From the NCBI GenBank assembly GCA_963966185.1, contig CAWZYM010000188.1:322001-386000 (forward strand): DNA of 64,000 nucleotides. The letters run 5' to 3'. The position numbers and the translations under genes were made by a program. Within the stretch, counting starts at the first letter, position 1; the number at the start of each line of letters is the position of its first letter. This document shows, piece after piece, positions 48,601-60,510 of this stretch. Origin of the DNA: Rhabditoides inermis. Taxonomy: Eukaryota > Nematoda > Chromadorea > Rhabditida > Rhabditidae. The notes below the pieces were generated by a model that ran no database searches, was not told the DNA's origin, and saw only the letters and a list, made by a program, of their open reading frames with translations.

Positions 48601-48965
48601 CGCGATACGTTACAGAACAGATATCAGTCATGTAGCAACTAAAGCAAGTGTCCTCTAATGCACCTTAATCGGAGTTGCCAAATTGTAAGTTGTAAAGCCA
48701 GTTTGTCTAGGTCTAGACGTTTTCAGTAGATCGATGCACGTGTTGTCAGAGATCTGGACATAATCACACACAGGTGGTACAGTGAATAAGACATGGTTAA
48801 TCGTTGGTAGGCGATTCTATTTCTTTGGCGTCCACCCACCAACAAGCCGCGGATCGAGCGCCGCCTCCGTGTCCGTCCTCTTGTGCTTGTCAACCACCTC
48901 CAGGTTCTTGATGATCAAGTCGATCATCTTCACGCAAGACTGAAAGAGGCGACTCTCTCTGTCGC

Positions 48966-49010
<45 letters not shown>

Positions 49011-49464
49011 TCCCTTCACCCATCTCTCTCTCTCTCTCTCTCTCTCTCCCTCTGTACCTTTGCATGGTCCCTTAGCGACGACACCTCATGCCGGCTCATA
49101 GCGCACAGGAACGTTCTGGTGGCGAAGATCTCCCGAATGTTGGGCAGGAATTTGATGAGACGGTCGAATACCTGAAGGCGTGGTCACTTGTTTGTTTACT
49201 TGTTTGTTTACTTGTTTAATTATTTACACGTACCTCCTCGAACACCTGCTCCACTCGCTTGCCGCCGTTCCGCGTCTGCAGTCGGTGCCATGTGAATCTG
49301 AACATATTATAATTATTACACCACTTATATTTCAAGTAAGCATATTATTTTTTTAATCGGACGCATTTGACAACCTGATTGATGAGAGCGCATTGGTTCC
49401 CTGTGAGTACTAGCGATGAAGCGTATTGCGAGAAGTTGAGTGTACTTCATCCGATCTTCTTGGT

Positions 49465-49512
<48 letters not shown>

Positions 49513-50248
49513 ACCTCAATGCTCTTTTCTGCATCTTGTTCAGCTTGGCGTCATAGTTGTAGTGCCGTCGGTTCGGCTCCGCTACGATCGGAACTGAAAA
49601 GTGTTGTTTACTTGTTTACTAATCTTGTTTACTGTTTACTACTCGGAATCTGTTTACCCAAACCCCTGGGAACTTTCTCGCACTTGCATTGTGGGTTGAG
49701 TGTCGGATTTCGCGGGAATAGCGGATTGAAATAGGGGAGGGAGGTGGATAGCTGGATAGGATAGAGTCTGTGCAGGAAAGGAGGAGAGGTGAGAAAAAGC
49801 GCTTCTTGCAATGCGATAGTGTGGGTCTCTGCATCTCGTGATTCTCGTGATCGAGTAGAACTCATCGAGTCGGGGACCCCTCGGGGCTAATGTACCCACG
49901 TGATCTTGGCAATTAGAAATGCGCACCACCGCACCACGACACCAACAAGGGGGGGGGGGGTAATGTAAGAGTAAGTGATGTTGCGGTGGTGTGTTGCAGT
50001 GAAATGTATTGCGATGGTGCTGGTATGCTGGTGTGTAATGCGGTGCGATTTCCTAATACCCCACGTTCTTTCGGATGGTATGCAGTGGCAGTTTTTGGCA
50101 CAATTTCATCAATTTCAGTGAATAAAAACCGGAACCAGATCATTCCACTCAAGCTTTGAGTCACGTCTACTTATCTATTCTCGAATCCATTGTGCTGATT
50201 CAGTTAGTGGGCTGCGAACAAGCGGAATGGTTGAATGGTATATATATA

Positions 50249-50305
<57 letters not shown>

Positions 50306-50670
50306 AGCTGTCTCATGGGGTATGCGCAGCGTCTATACCGCCTACGCACGCTCTATTCGCGTATTCTCCAGCAAACGTCTACACGTCTACTGCATCGTAA
50401 TTGCGGATCTGAATATAAAACGGCTCCTCTCTTCAACCAAGTATTTGTGAAAACGATTTTACCACTCCCACGAGATTCAGAATCAGAATGTTTATCTCGA
50501 ATCAAATGCCTAATAACCCACGAGATTGTTCGGCATTTGAAAGTGTAATTGTCATGTACATTGTGTACTGTTATGTGTATAAAGTATTTGAAGGAGAGGG
50601 AAGTGGCGTTTGTAGTACAGGTGTACTTTAAGAGATGGCGAGAGAGGGAGAGAGAGAGAAAGAGAGAGAT

Positions 50671-50718
<48 letters not shown>

Positions 50719-50754
50719 GGAGAGGGGGAGAGAGAGAAAGAGAGAAACAGAGAG

Positions 50755-50793
<39 letters not shown>

Positions 50794-51145
50794 ACCCACC
50801 GTTGAGACTGTCCGACACACTCGGCATGCTGCTGCTTCTCCTCAGCTGATTGCTGCACGCCTCCAACGTACTCTCGGCGTCCGTGTTCTTGTGACGCACC
50901 GTCTTTCTGCAAACAGATTTTATTAATTTATTTTTTAAAGTTTATTTATAATTCATGAGAATTATGTAATTCTCCTGTGATATCTAAAACAATAAAGTTT
51001 CATTAGTTTGGTGACGCTTCATAACTTTTTTTCGCTTCATAACGTCGTTCGTCTCGGAAACTCACACCACAAACTCGGTGCACCGGACCATTTGTCGGAA
51101 ATTGAAGGCGTCCTTGGTCTTGCGAGGGCTCTTAGTTGCACTCAT
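45470..51145 (-). CDS. Globin with long N- and C-terminal extensions
   Basis: Fourteen exons with matching phases give 407 residues: 51145-51066, 50906-50800, 49593-49515, 49297-49234, 49171-49058, 48939-48840, 48408-48317, 48273-48205, 48131-48078, 48030-47959, 47048-46950, 46812-46712, 45730-45621, 45552-45470. The globin fold covers about residues 80-255: TWHRL (helix A), [20 protein letters not shown] then IF (B-C and CD1 Phe), LRDHAK (candidate distal His), then [15 protein letters not shown] (proximal His) and GETIVDVVL and AWVILTA (helices G and H). Residues 1-75 are polar with a Ser-rich patch. Residues 280-407 are rich in SPR and SPRR motifs and then [12 protein letters not shown]. 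Nematode globins of this size are often sensors or redox proteins in neurons, which is inference here. The start follows an acceptor at about 51180; an in-frame stop lies before ATG. Confidence 0.88.
45741..46706 (+). repeat. Nearly 1 kb polypyrimidine tract in a globin intron
   Basis: Almost pure C and T from about 45741 to 46706, made of CTCTCCCTCTCTCCCC-like words in several higher-order patterns, filling the intron between exons 13 and 12. The frames of 360-390 residues on both strands (Ser-Leu-Pro or Arg-Glu-Gly repeats) are artefacts. A (GA)n run at 45569-45615 lies on the other side of exon 13. Confidence 0.95.
49466..49508. repeat. CT microsatellite
   Basis: (CT)n directly after the donor of globin exon 3. 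Confidence 0.9.
50239..50302. repeat. (AT)n microsatellite
   Basis: AT dinucleotide run in globin intron 2. Confidence 0.95.
50637..50790 (+). repeat. GA microsatellite
   Basis: Long (GA)n with GGGA and AAGA interruptions adjacent to the donor of globin exon 2. Confidence 0.95.
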
Positions 51146-51180
51146 ACTCTCTCTTATTCAGTCTCAGCAAATGCCTAATA

Positions 51181-52241
51181 AGTAGTTTTGAATTAGCAGT
51201 TAGACGTACAGCGTATACGGGAACGTAGAGAGAAAGATAGACAGAGTTTCATGGTGGACAACGCAAATGTCGAGAACGTGAGTTCAAGGTGGGTAGACGT
51301 GAATATTATTTGTAAACTTAACACTGTAGACGTGAGTTTAACGTGCTTGCATGAAGCCGAATCCAGGAATAAAGCAAACAAACAACATGTGGGGCTGAAT
51401 AGACGAGTCCACTAGTCGCCACGGCTGAGAGTGTTGAAAGTGTTCCGAGGCAAACCCCGTAACACATACGGTCTTATAGAATATGAGCGAAGACGCGTGA
51501 ACTATTTACAACTGGGATTAGTCTTCAGGTGTCAGGAAAGAAAGAAACGAGGAAGGAAAGCAAATGCGACGACATCGCATGGATACTGCATCAGGCAGAT
51601 ATAATAGGCAATCTTCGTTATTCCACTGGTGTTTCCACTGGTGTTAGTTACTCAGGTCGCAAGTGATTTCCGTTCCACTAATACTAATAGGGCATATTAG
51701 TGGGAAAATGTGACAAGATGGAAGTCGAAAGCGAGTTCACTTTTCTAGGATCCAGACATCGTGGTCTTCTAGATTCTAGGAATCGGTTAGGACCAGGATT
51801 CTTTGAAAAAAACACTGGACATGTGATTCGAAAACCTGCGACGTCAACACAAGAGGAGTGAAGAAATGGCGGTTTGAGAGGGAGGGAGGATTCAGACACT
51901 TATCACGCTGCCCGACTGGGCCCGTGGGAACGGTGTGAGAGAGAGGGGGGGGGGGGGAGAGGAGAGGGAGTTCTCTCGCCCCTGGACAAAAGGACGACAA
52001 AAAAGGAGCGTACATAGGTTCAGAGCAGCGTGCCTCTGACACAACAACAATGTCTGCATTTGAGCGAACTCAGTCTTGCCACAACACTAGTCGAACCAAG
52101 TTTCGAGGCGTTGAGGCAAGCTTCACTCTGCGAATCCACGTGATTCACCTACTCATACCACTAGAGTGGCAGCTTGATGCTCTGAAGAACTCTGTCTTCC
52201 GGCAACAGACCCGACCACAACAACTCGCTTTGTGATTGAGT

Positions 52242-52272
<31 letters not shown>

Positions 52273-52496
52273 AGAGAGAGAGGGAGAGAGAGAGAGGGAG
52301 AGAGAGAGAGAGAGGGAGAGAGAGAGAGAGAGTGAGAGGGAGAGGGAGAGAGGGAGAGTGAGAGAGAGAGAGCGAGAAGACCAGGATATCAAAACGAGCC
52401 GTCACAAAGCACGAAAACGTCACAAAGTAAGAAAGCCTCCGGCGATTCACAAGGAATGGGGGCTCCTCAAAACACATCGCGCGAGCTTCCAATGAA

Positions 52497-52540
<44 letters not shown>

Positions 52541-53551
52541 TCAAGGGAGCTGGTGAGAGACACACAGACGTTCTCTCCTGGTTCCAATTCTCTCGTTATT
52601 GGCAACTAATAATAGCACTGTATACGTGTATATTGAGAAGGAGAAGAGGAGGGGCTAAGACGTAAGAAACGCCGGCGCGATATTGCTTCTCTCTGAGGTT
52701 TCGCGAGAGACAAATGACACAGGGTAATTGAAGGAACGGGTCAGCGGACGGCGACGCCTTTCTTTAGCGAATCCATTCCTTGCTTCAGAAAGAAACCTCG
52801 TGGACTCGGATAAAGCGCCGGGAAATTGATGGCAATTGAAAAATTGAATCACGACTGCCGTCGACGATTGACGATCGAGAGAAATGCTAGCGCGAGTTAC
52901 ACGAGACAAGTGTGTGTCAACCGGAAGTTGTGTCTGAGCGATCCAATCCCAAATCTTCCACGGGCTATCGCTTTTTTAGACGACCAGGGAGAGAAAGGCT
53001 GCGAGAGGAGCGAGGAAAAGGTTGCCCGAGAGTAGATGGTGAGTAAAGACTAAAGTAATGTCTGATTCGTGGAAAGAGGGGTTATGTGAATTCACTCAGG
53101 ACCAAAGAGAGGGAGAGGGAGAGTGAGGGAGAGAGAGAGAGAGAGAAACACACAACAATCCACTCTACACTCATTTGTGTACCACGCGAGTTAATGAAGC
53201 GTTTTAGTGAATGAAAAATCGGGGCGCTGCCTGAGAGACACTGCACTCTCGCCAAGTCCTGACACTACCAATATGAAAATACAGTAACCCGGTCTTCCAA
53301 ACGGGACTCACCAAGTAGCGCAGGCTATAGGTGAGACACCTGTAGTTGTGACGCGTTGAGTCAATGAATGAGCTGACGATGTGGATGCGAGAGAGAGAAA
53401 GAGAGAGAGAGATAACAAGAGAAGGGGATTAAGACTGCGGAAGAACTAAGGAGTCCCCTGCGAGGTGAGATGATCCTATATATCCACGCACTATCAGTGC
53501 TTGCGTAGTTTGCAGCATTTCCCTTATTGTTCTAGATGTTTTGTCATACCG

Positions 53552-53611
<60 letters not shown>

Positions 53612-53780
53612 GGGTTGTCTGGATATATCAGAGATGCTTTCAGAAATCGTCTTGACAAATACGTCATTCCCGGATTGTGGCGACGAACTATGTTAGCGTT
53701 TCTGTGTTTTCGCAAGGTTTTATCCACACTAATCGAGAAAGCTCCAGTTTTCGTGATTTCTAGATGCAAAAACATCCCAC
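51181..53780. other. Intergenic with GA and CT microsatellites
   Basis: Purine or pyrimidine runs at 51940-51970, 52238-52378, 52500-52540, 53105-53145 and 53555-53607. Some blocks here could be further exons of the candidate gene at 53781-55293 (for example after GTGTCAG at about 53262), but none is convincing. Confidence 0.5.
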
Positions 53781-55293
53781 CTCCTTCTCGTTGAATTTGA
53801 GAAGCGCGGGTGGCTTATGTTCGAAGTGCTGCCCTGTAAACAAATTGGTAAACAAACAAACAAAAAAACAAACAAATACTGTAAGACAGTGATGCAACTG
53901 ACTGAGCCAGCTTCACTCGTCTTATCCACATTTATATAGGTAACACCGGCATTTAAGTTGTCTCCACTAATCCGTACTCAATAGTGGCCTCATTCACACA
54001 GGTGAAATCATCTCTCCTTTGTTTCCTATTATAGGCGAATTTGAGTAATCCGGGTAAGCTACGGGATGCTATTCAGAGAGTGTGAAAGGAGTCTACTACT
54101 CACGTAAGTTCGCATTTCCTCGCTTTGTATTCTCTTCTTCACCCCGATGGTATTTGCCGTTACTATAATGTTCAGTTGTTCAGTACTCACTGACACATTG
54201 GGTATACTGTATGCGTATACGACTTTCTAATAAAGTTTAAAATGCCAAGCGACCAAGTGAATACGTCAAGTTCAGATTGAAACAGTGAAGAGATCCACCA
54301 GGGAACAACACATACCATTTCCTCGTATAGTTAATTTAAAAAAAATCAGGAAAAGATTTACTAAAGTGAAAAAGAAAAGGAAATTAACGTACCATTTCCT
54401 CGACCAGTCCGACGATCGAGTCGCGAGCCTTGCGAGTGAGACGGCGGCCCATCTGAAGAGGCATGTGGAAGACGGTAGACGGCTGCGACTGACGCCGCCA
54501 CTCACAGTACCCACTTCCCTCCCTTCTCGCTCTCTCTCTCTCTCTCTCTCTCTCCCTCTCTCTCTCTCTCTCTCCTTCCCTCCCTCCCTCACTCTCCTTC
54601 TCTTTCTCTCTCTTCCTCCTCTCTCTCTATCCCAAATGGATACCCACAAAACTAATTGAAATCGGCGGGCTGACAATAGTGAGTGAGAGGAACACGCGTT
54701 CGGTTAGTGGGAGGGAAGTGACACGAAAATAGCGATCACATAAGTTTTTCTGGAGTGATGGGACTGACAGGTTGATGTTGAGTACAAAGTTAGTACATAC
54801 ATACATACTACATACACAAAGCGTTTAACCCTGGGGTCCCTAATGTGGGATGTTATGTAAAATGACTTTTAGATGACTCCCTCCCTTATTATAAATGATG
54901 TTTCATAATAAATTCCAAGCCAACAACGAAACAAAACGCACCTGAGTGAGGGAAGCGGCCGCCTCAATTGCCGCCTCCTCCTTTGCTTCCTGGAAAAGCA
55001 ATGATTTATACCCAGTGGAAATAGTGTTGTTTATCTATGAAAAGATCCCGGAAACAACAGCTCAAAACGTGAGATTTGTCACAAATCAGAGGATTACTCG
55101 CAGACGGGTGTAGCGGATTTAGATCGGGAAATGTTCGTCAACACCTAATATTAGAAAAGTATGTGAGAAATTCAAATAGATACTAATGTTGAATCTATTT
55201 CAATCATAATTACAAAAACAAATTTAAAAATACCTCTCTTTCCAGCTCATGTAGTAGCCTTCGACCACGCACGATTTTCGATATAAGAAACAT
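53781..55293 (-). CDS. Hypothetical multi-exon gene (Ala/Glu/Arg-rich N terminus)
   Basis: Three exons are in phase and have good splice sites: 55293-55234 (MFLISKIVRGRRLLHELERE, start one base after TTCCAG), 54989-54942 (EAKEEAAIEAAASLTQ) and 54452-54393 (MGRRLTRKARDSIVGLVEEM). A fourth block, 53833-53781, has fine splice sites but reads QHFEHKPPALLKFNEKE only if an extra exon supplies the phase; a 19-base candidate lies at about 54107-54125. The segment is charged and probably helical. No family is recognised, and the end of the gene was not found. Confidence 0.4.
54520..54630 (+). repeat. CT microsatellite
   Basis: CT-rich run in the intron before the exon 54452-54393 on the minus strand. 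Confidence 0.85.
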
Positions 55294-55294
55294 C

Positions 55295-56569
55295 CTGGAA
55301 TTATAATTATTTGATACTGTTTAAACAGTGATTAAAAGCGTTTTAAAAATATTATACCACGTTTTCAAAATAAAAAAAATAAGATTGCCAACTGTTATGT
55401 ACGTGCAAAAAAGTTATTACAATAAAATTTTAATGATAAATCACTTACTAGAAAACGCGCTGCAAACTTTCACGACGAATTTTTTTCTCGAAACGTGGTG
55501 TGAACCAGCGTTTTTGGAGTGTGTTATACGCGCCGATAGCGTCATTTCTCAATACTCACGACGCGTTTTGTTCTGTTCATTTCGAGATTAATGAATTATA
55601 GACCTGGCAGTCTTAGTTTTCACACCTTATACAAAACTCAGAGTGGTATGGAAATATATAGCGAGCACGTACAAATAGATACTATTCATAGTGAGAGAGA
55701 AAGTGAGAAAAAAATAGACATGTAGATTGTCAGACGAATCATGAAACGCGAAAGAGAAATGTGACACAACACTTTTTTTTCAAATTTTGTCATAGTCGGT
55801 GTGAAAAGCTAGAATTGCAGAACCGCGTGCGTTTAATTAGACAACAACAAAGTGTGGATAAGTTTGAAGTAACAAGTTGAACAAATCAGTTTCGACTCCT
55901 ATTCTAGACTGGAATTGTTTTAATTGGACAGCGCGGCGGAGTCTCATCAGTAGGAACCGCTAGACAAACACATGTAAGACCTTAACGTGCAAAAACATGT
56001 TCTTACATTTTTTTTCTCAAACTAATAACAAGAGGATTAATATCATACAACCAGACATTGTTGTGCAATTTGAGAGAAGAGAGAATAAAGAAGATAAGAG
56101 AGAGAATAAATGAGATAAGAGAGAAAGAGAGAGAGAAAAGAATTGTGCACAAGAACAACATCTAAATATTTCCTGCGATCTATAGCTGCAACCGAATCGC
56201 CCTGTTTTGATAAGATGGATAATTGGATTTGAAGAGAAAGGAGGCTGCAGATAGAAAGAAGGCTGCACAATTTTCAGGCGACGTGAAAAGAGCGCCAAAA
56301 AAGGAAGAGAAAAAGTAAATGTGTGATTACCGAAAATGTATACAATTGTACCAATAACGCGAAACGTCGGAATAAATCTTGCTGTACATTCGATGAACAT
56401 CACTTTTCTTCAGGACAAAATAACGGGAGTAGGAATTATTGCGCGCATTCTCTCAAAAAAGTTGCATGGTTATCCTCCTCTATCCTCTCCTCTCAACGAA
56501 CAACTTTCACATTTCATGAGGTCTCATGAGCTTAGGCTGAACGCGTCGAAACAAAAGCAGATCAAACTA
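55295..56569. other. Intergenic, no gene recognised
   Basis: AT-rich DNA with a GA-rich patch (56075-56140). The minus-strand open frame at 56017-56403 has a hydrophobic stretch but no recognisable domain. Confidence 0.4.
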
Positions 56570-57017
56570 TAGTGGGTCCCCCGTTTTCGCGGTTCGCAAT
56601 GATGACGAATCGAATATTATATGTGACCGTCATTTCATCGTTTCGGATGGACAAACGGGATAGCAGAGGTCTTTCGAAGTCCATTGCCCCCCTTCGCGCT
56701 AGGGTAGCGGTGTGACATACATTAAAATATCTACGTAGTGTATGGAAATGCAAATATGTCCATCGATAACCGCTTTTTTGATAGTTTTTTCAATAGAGAT
56801 CACAAAATACTTAATAACTCTGTTCAAAATAATCCGATCGAGCTCATCTTGGAATATGATATGCCCAAAGGTATTCCCAATACACCAATGCATTCATATC
56901 TAGCAAAAGTTGTCATTTCTACAGTAATATCGACTGATTTCACCTATTCGCCTCAAAATCGTTTCATCTAGAAATGACGGCGATAATTTGCGGACCGCGA
57001 AAACGGGGGACCCACTA
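56570..57017. mobile_element. MITE with pogo/Tigger-like ends and TA target site (448 bp)
   Basis: Terminal inverted repeats TAGTGGGTCCCCCGTTTTCG (left) and their reverse complement (right) are flanked by TA at 56568-56569 and 57018-57019. The terminal words GGTCCCCC and TTTTCGCGG resemble pogo/Tigger ends. No open frame of size. Confidence 0.82.
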
Positions 57018-57312
57018 TAAATGCGAGCATATTATTCGACACACTCAATACTCGAAAGAGGTAAAGAATTGTGAGCGATCAAATTTCGAACACGCGCTGC
57101 AAAAAGCGGCGTCCACCTACACACATTCCGATTTTGGAGCAGGCTGCGATCGTGACCATCAAGATTTTCGAGAAATCCCTCCGTCTACGACTACAAGTAT
57201 GGAATCGAACAGCGAAGAAGCAGATACGACTACAAAAGTTTGCGAAAGAGTGAAGCAGTGAAGGTATGGCTGAGAAAATGTGAGAATATCGGCGAGTGGT
57301 TTCGGGCCGACT

Positions 57313-57395
<83 letters not shown>

Positions 57396-58039
57396 CCTCC
57401 CTCCCAGAAGGAGGGAACCACTGTGCTACTAATTGATATTAGAATTAGGGTCCATTAGCAAGGGAGCACGCAAGCGGCGGAGACACGAGAGCAACGAAAG
57501 CAGCGAGATAGTGTGGTAGAATGAGAGAGTGCGAGAGTGAGGTGGACTGCTCCGAAAGTGGAAAATCAAGAAGCAACACGAATATGTGGGACGACACACA
57601 CGTGGAGCGAGAAAGGGCATTTATTCGGTCCACGAGACGTCTAATGACGGCATTGCGAAAATATGCGTTTGTGCGCGCGCGTAATAGAGAAGTGACTGAA
57701 GATCGCTGGAAATGCCAGCATGTTCGTTCTCAAATATCAATAAAAACATAATAATTTAATTTTTCAATAGTTTCAAAAGCAGCTGTCCAGATTTCGAAAC
57801 GAAATATGGCGAGTAGGTGAATATGAGGTGGTGAAATAGGGCAATGCTGTATTACATGACAAGCCTGCTAACGAAAAAAATGTATATATGACACATCTGT
57901 GAACCCACTAATAAAGGCTACAGCGTTTCAAGAACAATGACGACTCAGACTTATTAGTTCATAATGCAAAATCTTGTAACACTTGTTCATTTTATGCGAA
58001 AGAATGACGATTCATAAACATGTATGATGTTTTACGTAC
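57018..58039. other. Intergenic with CT microsatellite
   Basis: CT run at 57313-57400. Nothing else with coding support. Confidence 0.5.
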
Positions 58040-58225
58040 TCGCTCTTTGCGGTAAAAACGTTTGACAAAGTGCGAGTCGGACAAGCTCTAAAAATAAAAC
58101 GTGATGTGATGATTCGAATATCGTACTCATAAAAGAGTAAATGATGCGAGAAAAAGAGCAGCCGATTTACGCATGCGGGGTAATTGCATCGGCAATGTGT
58201 GAACTCTTGAGAAAGAGAGAGAAAG

Positions 58226-58256
<31 letters not shown>

Positions 58257-58472
58257 GAGAGCGCGAGAGAGAGAGAGAGAGAAGTTGTGGAACGTTACAA
58301 AGTACGAATGTTGAAATCCGTTGAGCAATGACGCACAGGCACAGGACAAATTGACACGTAGAAACAACGAGTTTTCAGTTCTTACAAAACCGAATATTCT
58401 GTACGTCACAAACACGGCCATTCCATTTGCACAAAATGCAGACAGCAATAAGTATAAGCGACTGCGGAACAT
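58040..58472 (-). CDS. Candidate small membrane protein gene, first two exons
   Basis: Exon 58472-58386 encodes MFRSRLYLLLSAFCANGMAV then FVTYRIFGF with donor GTAAGA; exon 58087-58040 (acceptor TTTTAG, donor GTACGT) encodes SLSDSHFVKRFYRKER. Both are phase 0. The first exon has a hydrophobic span followed by a basic segment. The next exon could be the block at 55294, read in another frame as DVSYIENRAWSKATT and a stop, giving a 60-residue protein, but that block also starts another candidate gene. No family is recognised. Confidence 0.35.
58205..58283 (+). repeat. GA microsatellite
   Basis: GAGA and GAAAGAGA run in the intron of the candidate gene. Confidence 0.9.
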
Positions 58473-59619
58473 TCACTGTTCATAGGATTCAATGGAGCGC
58501 GAAAGAAAGGAAGAGAGTGGTTTTGTGCGATGTTAAGTGACACAGAAGAAGGAAGGCGGAAGCTTTATTTTCCATTTATACTTGAGCGGTTTACAAGGTA
58601 AAAATTTTTGGGGTGGCGAGTTAATAAGTGAGTTTTGTAGCTGGGGCTAACACAATAATGGATATTGGAAGCAGCTTTATTTTTGCGAGGTTTCGCTTTC
58701 TCTAAAAAAAATCGTAGTTGCTGGATACCGTTTCATTCGACCAAATGCAAACAATTCAGATTGTAACCTTTGTTTTCAAAAAGTAAAACGAAAAATGCGC
58801 CGCTGCGCCTATCGAAAGGAGCAGATCCAGGCTATATATATATTAAAAGAAGAACCAGTGAATGAAAGAGGTCACGAGATTCACAACAATGCCGAAACAA
58901 GTCCATTCGAAATTGGCGCGGACAAATGGAATGTCAGGCTCGATTGCCGTCTCGGGAATAGGGGGAGACGTCCTCGTCTTCTCTTCTCCTGTCTTCTCTT
59001 CTGCTCCTCACCCCGCAAGCTAGACCGTAATCATTTCGGCTTTCGCATTTTTATCGCCTTAAACGTCTGACAAGTTCATGGTTTCGTTATATGTAGCGCA
59101 ACGTATTTTCATTCTTGCAGTGGGGTAGATCAGAAGAAGACAGAACGCGAAGTATTTCTACAAAAAATAGCTGTCAGCGAGGTAGATTGAACACTATCAC
59201 TCTAGTGTAAGCTATAAATTGTGTAATTTGAGGATCCAGTGTAATTTTTTCTTTATAATCATAAAAGAGAGCGATTGTGAGTGTGAGCGGGTCCGAAAGA
59301 GGAAGAGTTGTTTACTTTTTAGTCAAATATGCTTCCTTAGAAAGGCTCACTCATACACAGGGTATTGTCATATCCCATATTGACATCGTTACGTGCGCTG
59401 ATATGTTTTGAAGCAAGTGTGACTACAAAACTATTTTATTATGTAGTAGACAGAAGCAGATAAGCACATAAGCACATTAGTTGTGTTCATCATGGCAATT
59501 CAAAACACGAAAATCTGAAAATAGGAAATGATCGATTACTAAAAGCTCGGAGCAAACTTCTCGACGTCTTTCTAATTTCTGAATCGCTCCGCTCGAGATT
59601 TCACGGGCGACGAACCAGC

Positions 59620-59671
<52 letters not shown>

Positions 59672-60217
59672 GGGCGGGACCGAGTAGTGAAAAGAGAGAT
59701 GAGGTGGGAATCCAGCGATGCATACAACCGTAGTCTGGGATTCTTCGAAGTGAACTTGACAAGAATTCCAACGCGAGAAATTTTATCGGAATAAAAAGTG
59801 GCCGGTATAGAATAACTAGAAGAAGAAGAAGTTTAGAAGAAGTAACTATGTAGAGAACTTGGGATGATTAAGTATTAAGTATGACTAACGGAATGTCCCG
59901 GAAAGCGCGGGATGTAGACTGTTAGAAAGGAAATAGAGAGGAAGGAAGAGGGATAGTGGGGAAGAGAAAGGGAGTGAGAGAGGTAGACTGGGATATGGAG
60001 AGGAAAGAAGAGAGGGAGAGAGGGAGAGAGGGGGGAAATAGTGAGGGAAGGGGATATAGAGGGACGAAGAGATAGTGAGAAGGGAAAGGGAGGGAAAGGG
60101 GGAGAAGAGAGAGCAAGAGAATGAGGGAAAGAGAGACTGAAAGTGGGTGAGGTAGACTACTAATTGCCTTCATCGCTTTGCGGTGTACTACAGGATAACG
60201 GTGAAAGGAAAGGAAAG

Positions 60218-60276
<59 letters not shown>

Positions 60277-60510
60277 CGCGAGGTTGAGAGAGAATGTGGA
60301 AAGACAACCTAAGAGTGCACTCAGCTATCCGCATTGAAAACGAGCCGCCTGACCTTTACAAACACTCCGGTAATACAAGATATTTATACGATAAAAAAAT
60401 GCATTAGCTTAGCACCCATCAAAATAACGAGAAAAAAGAAGTAACGGTCAGTCTATTCAAACATCATTTGATGTATGCGAAAAGACGAATCGGACATTTA
60501 CAAGCATACA
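58473..60510. other. Intergenic with GA microsatellites
   Basis: GA-rich tracts at 59622-59668, 59930-60150 and 60205-60285. The open frame at 58795-59070 has no recognised motif. A dispersed repeat copy lies at 59121-59220. Confidence 0.5.
59121..59220 (+). repeat. Dispersed repeat, copy 2
   Basis: Matches 32041-32176: TGGGGTAGATCAGAAGAAGAC, GAGGTAGATTGAACACTATC, GCTATAAA. Confidence 0.6.
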
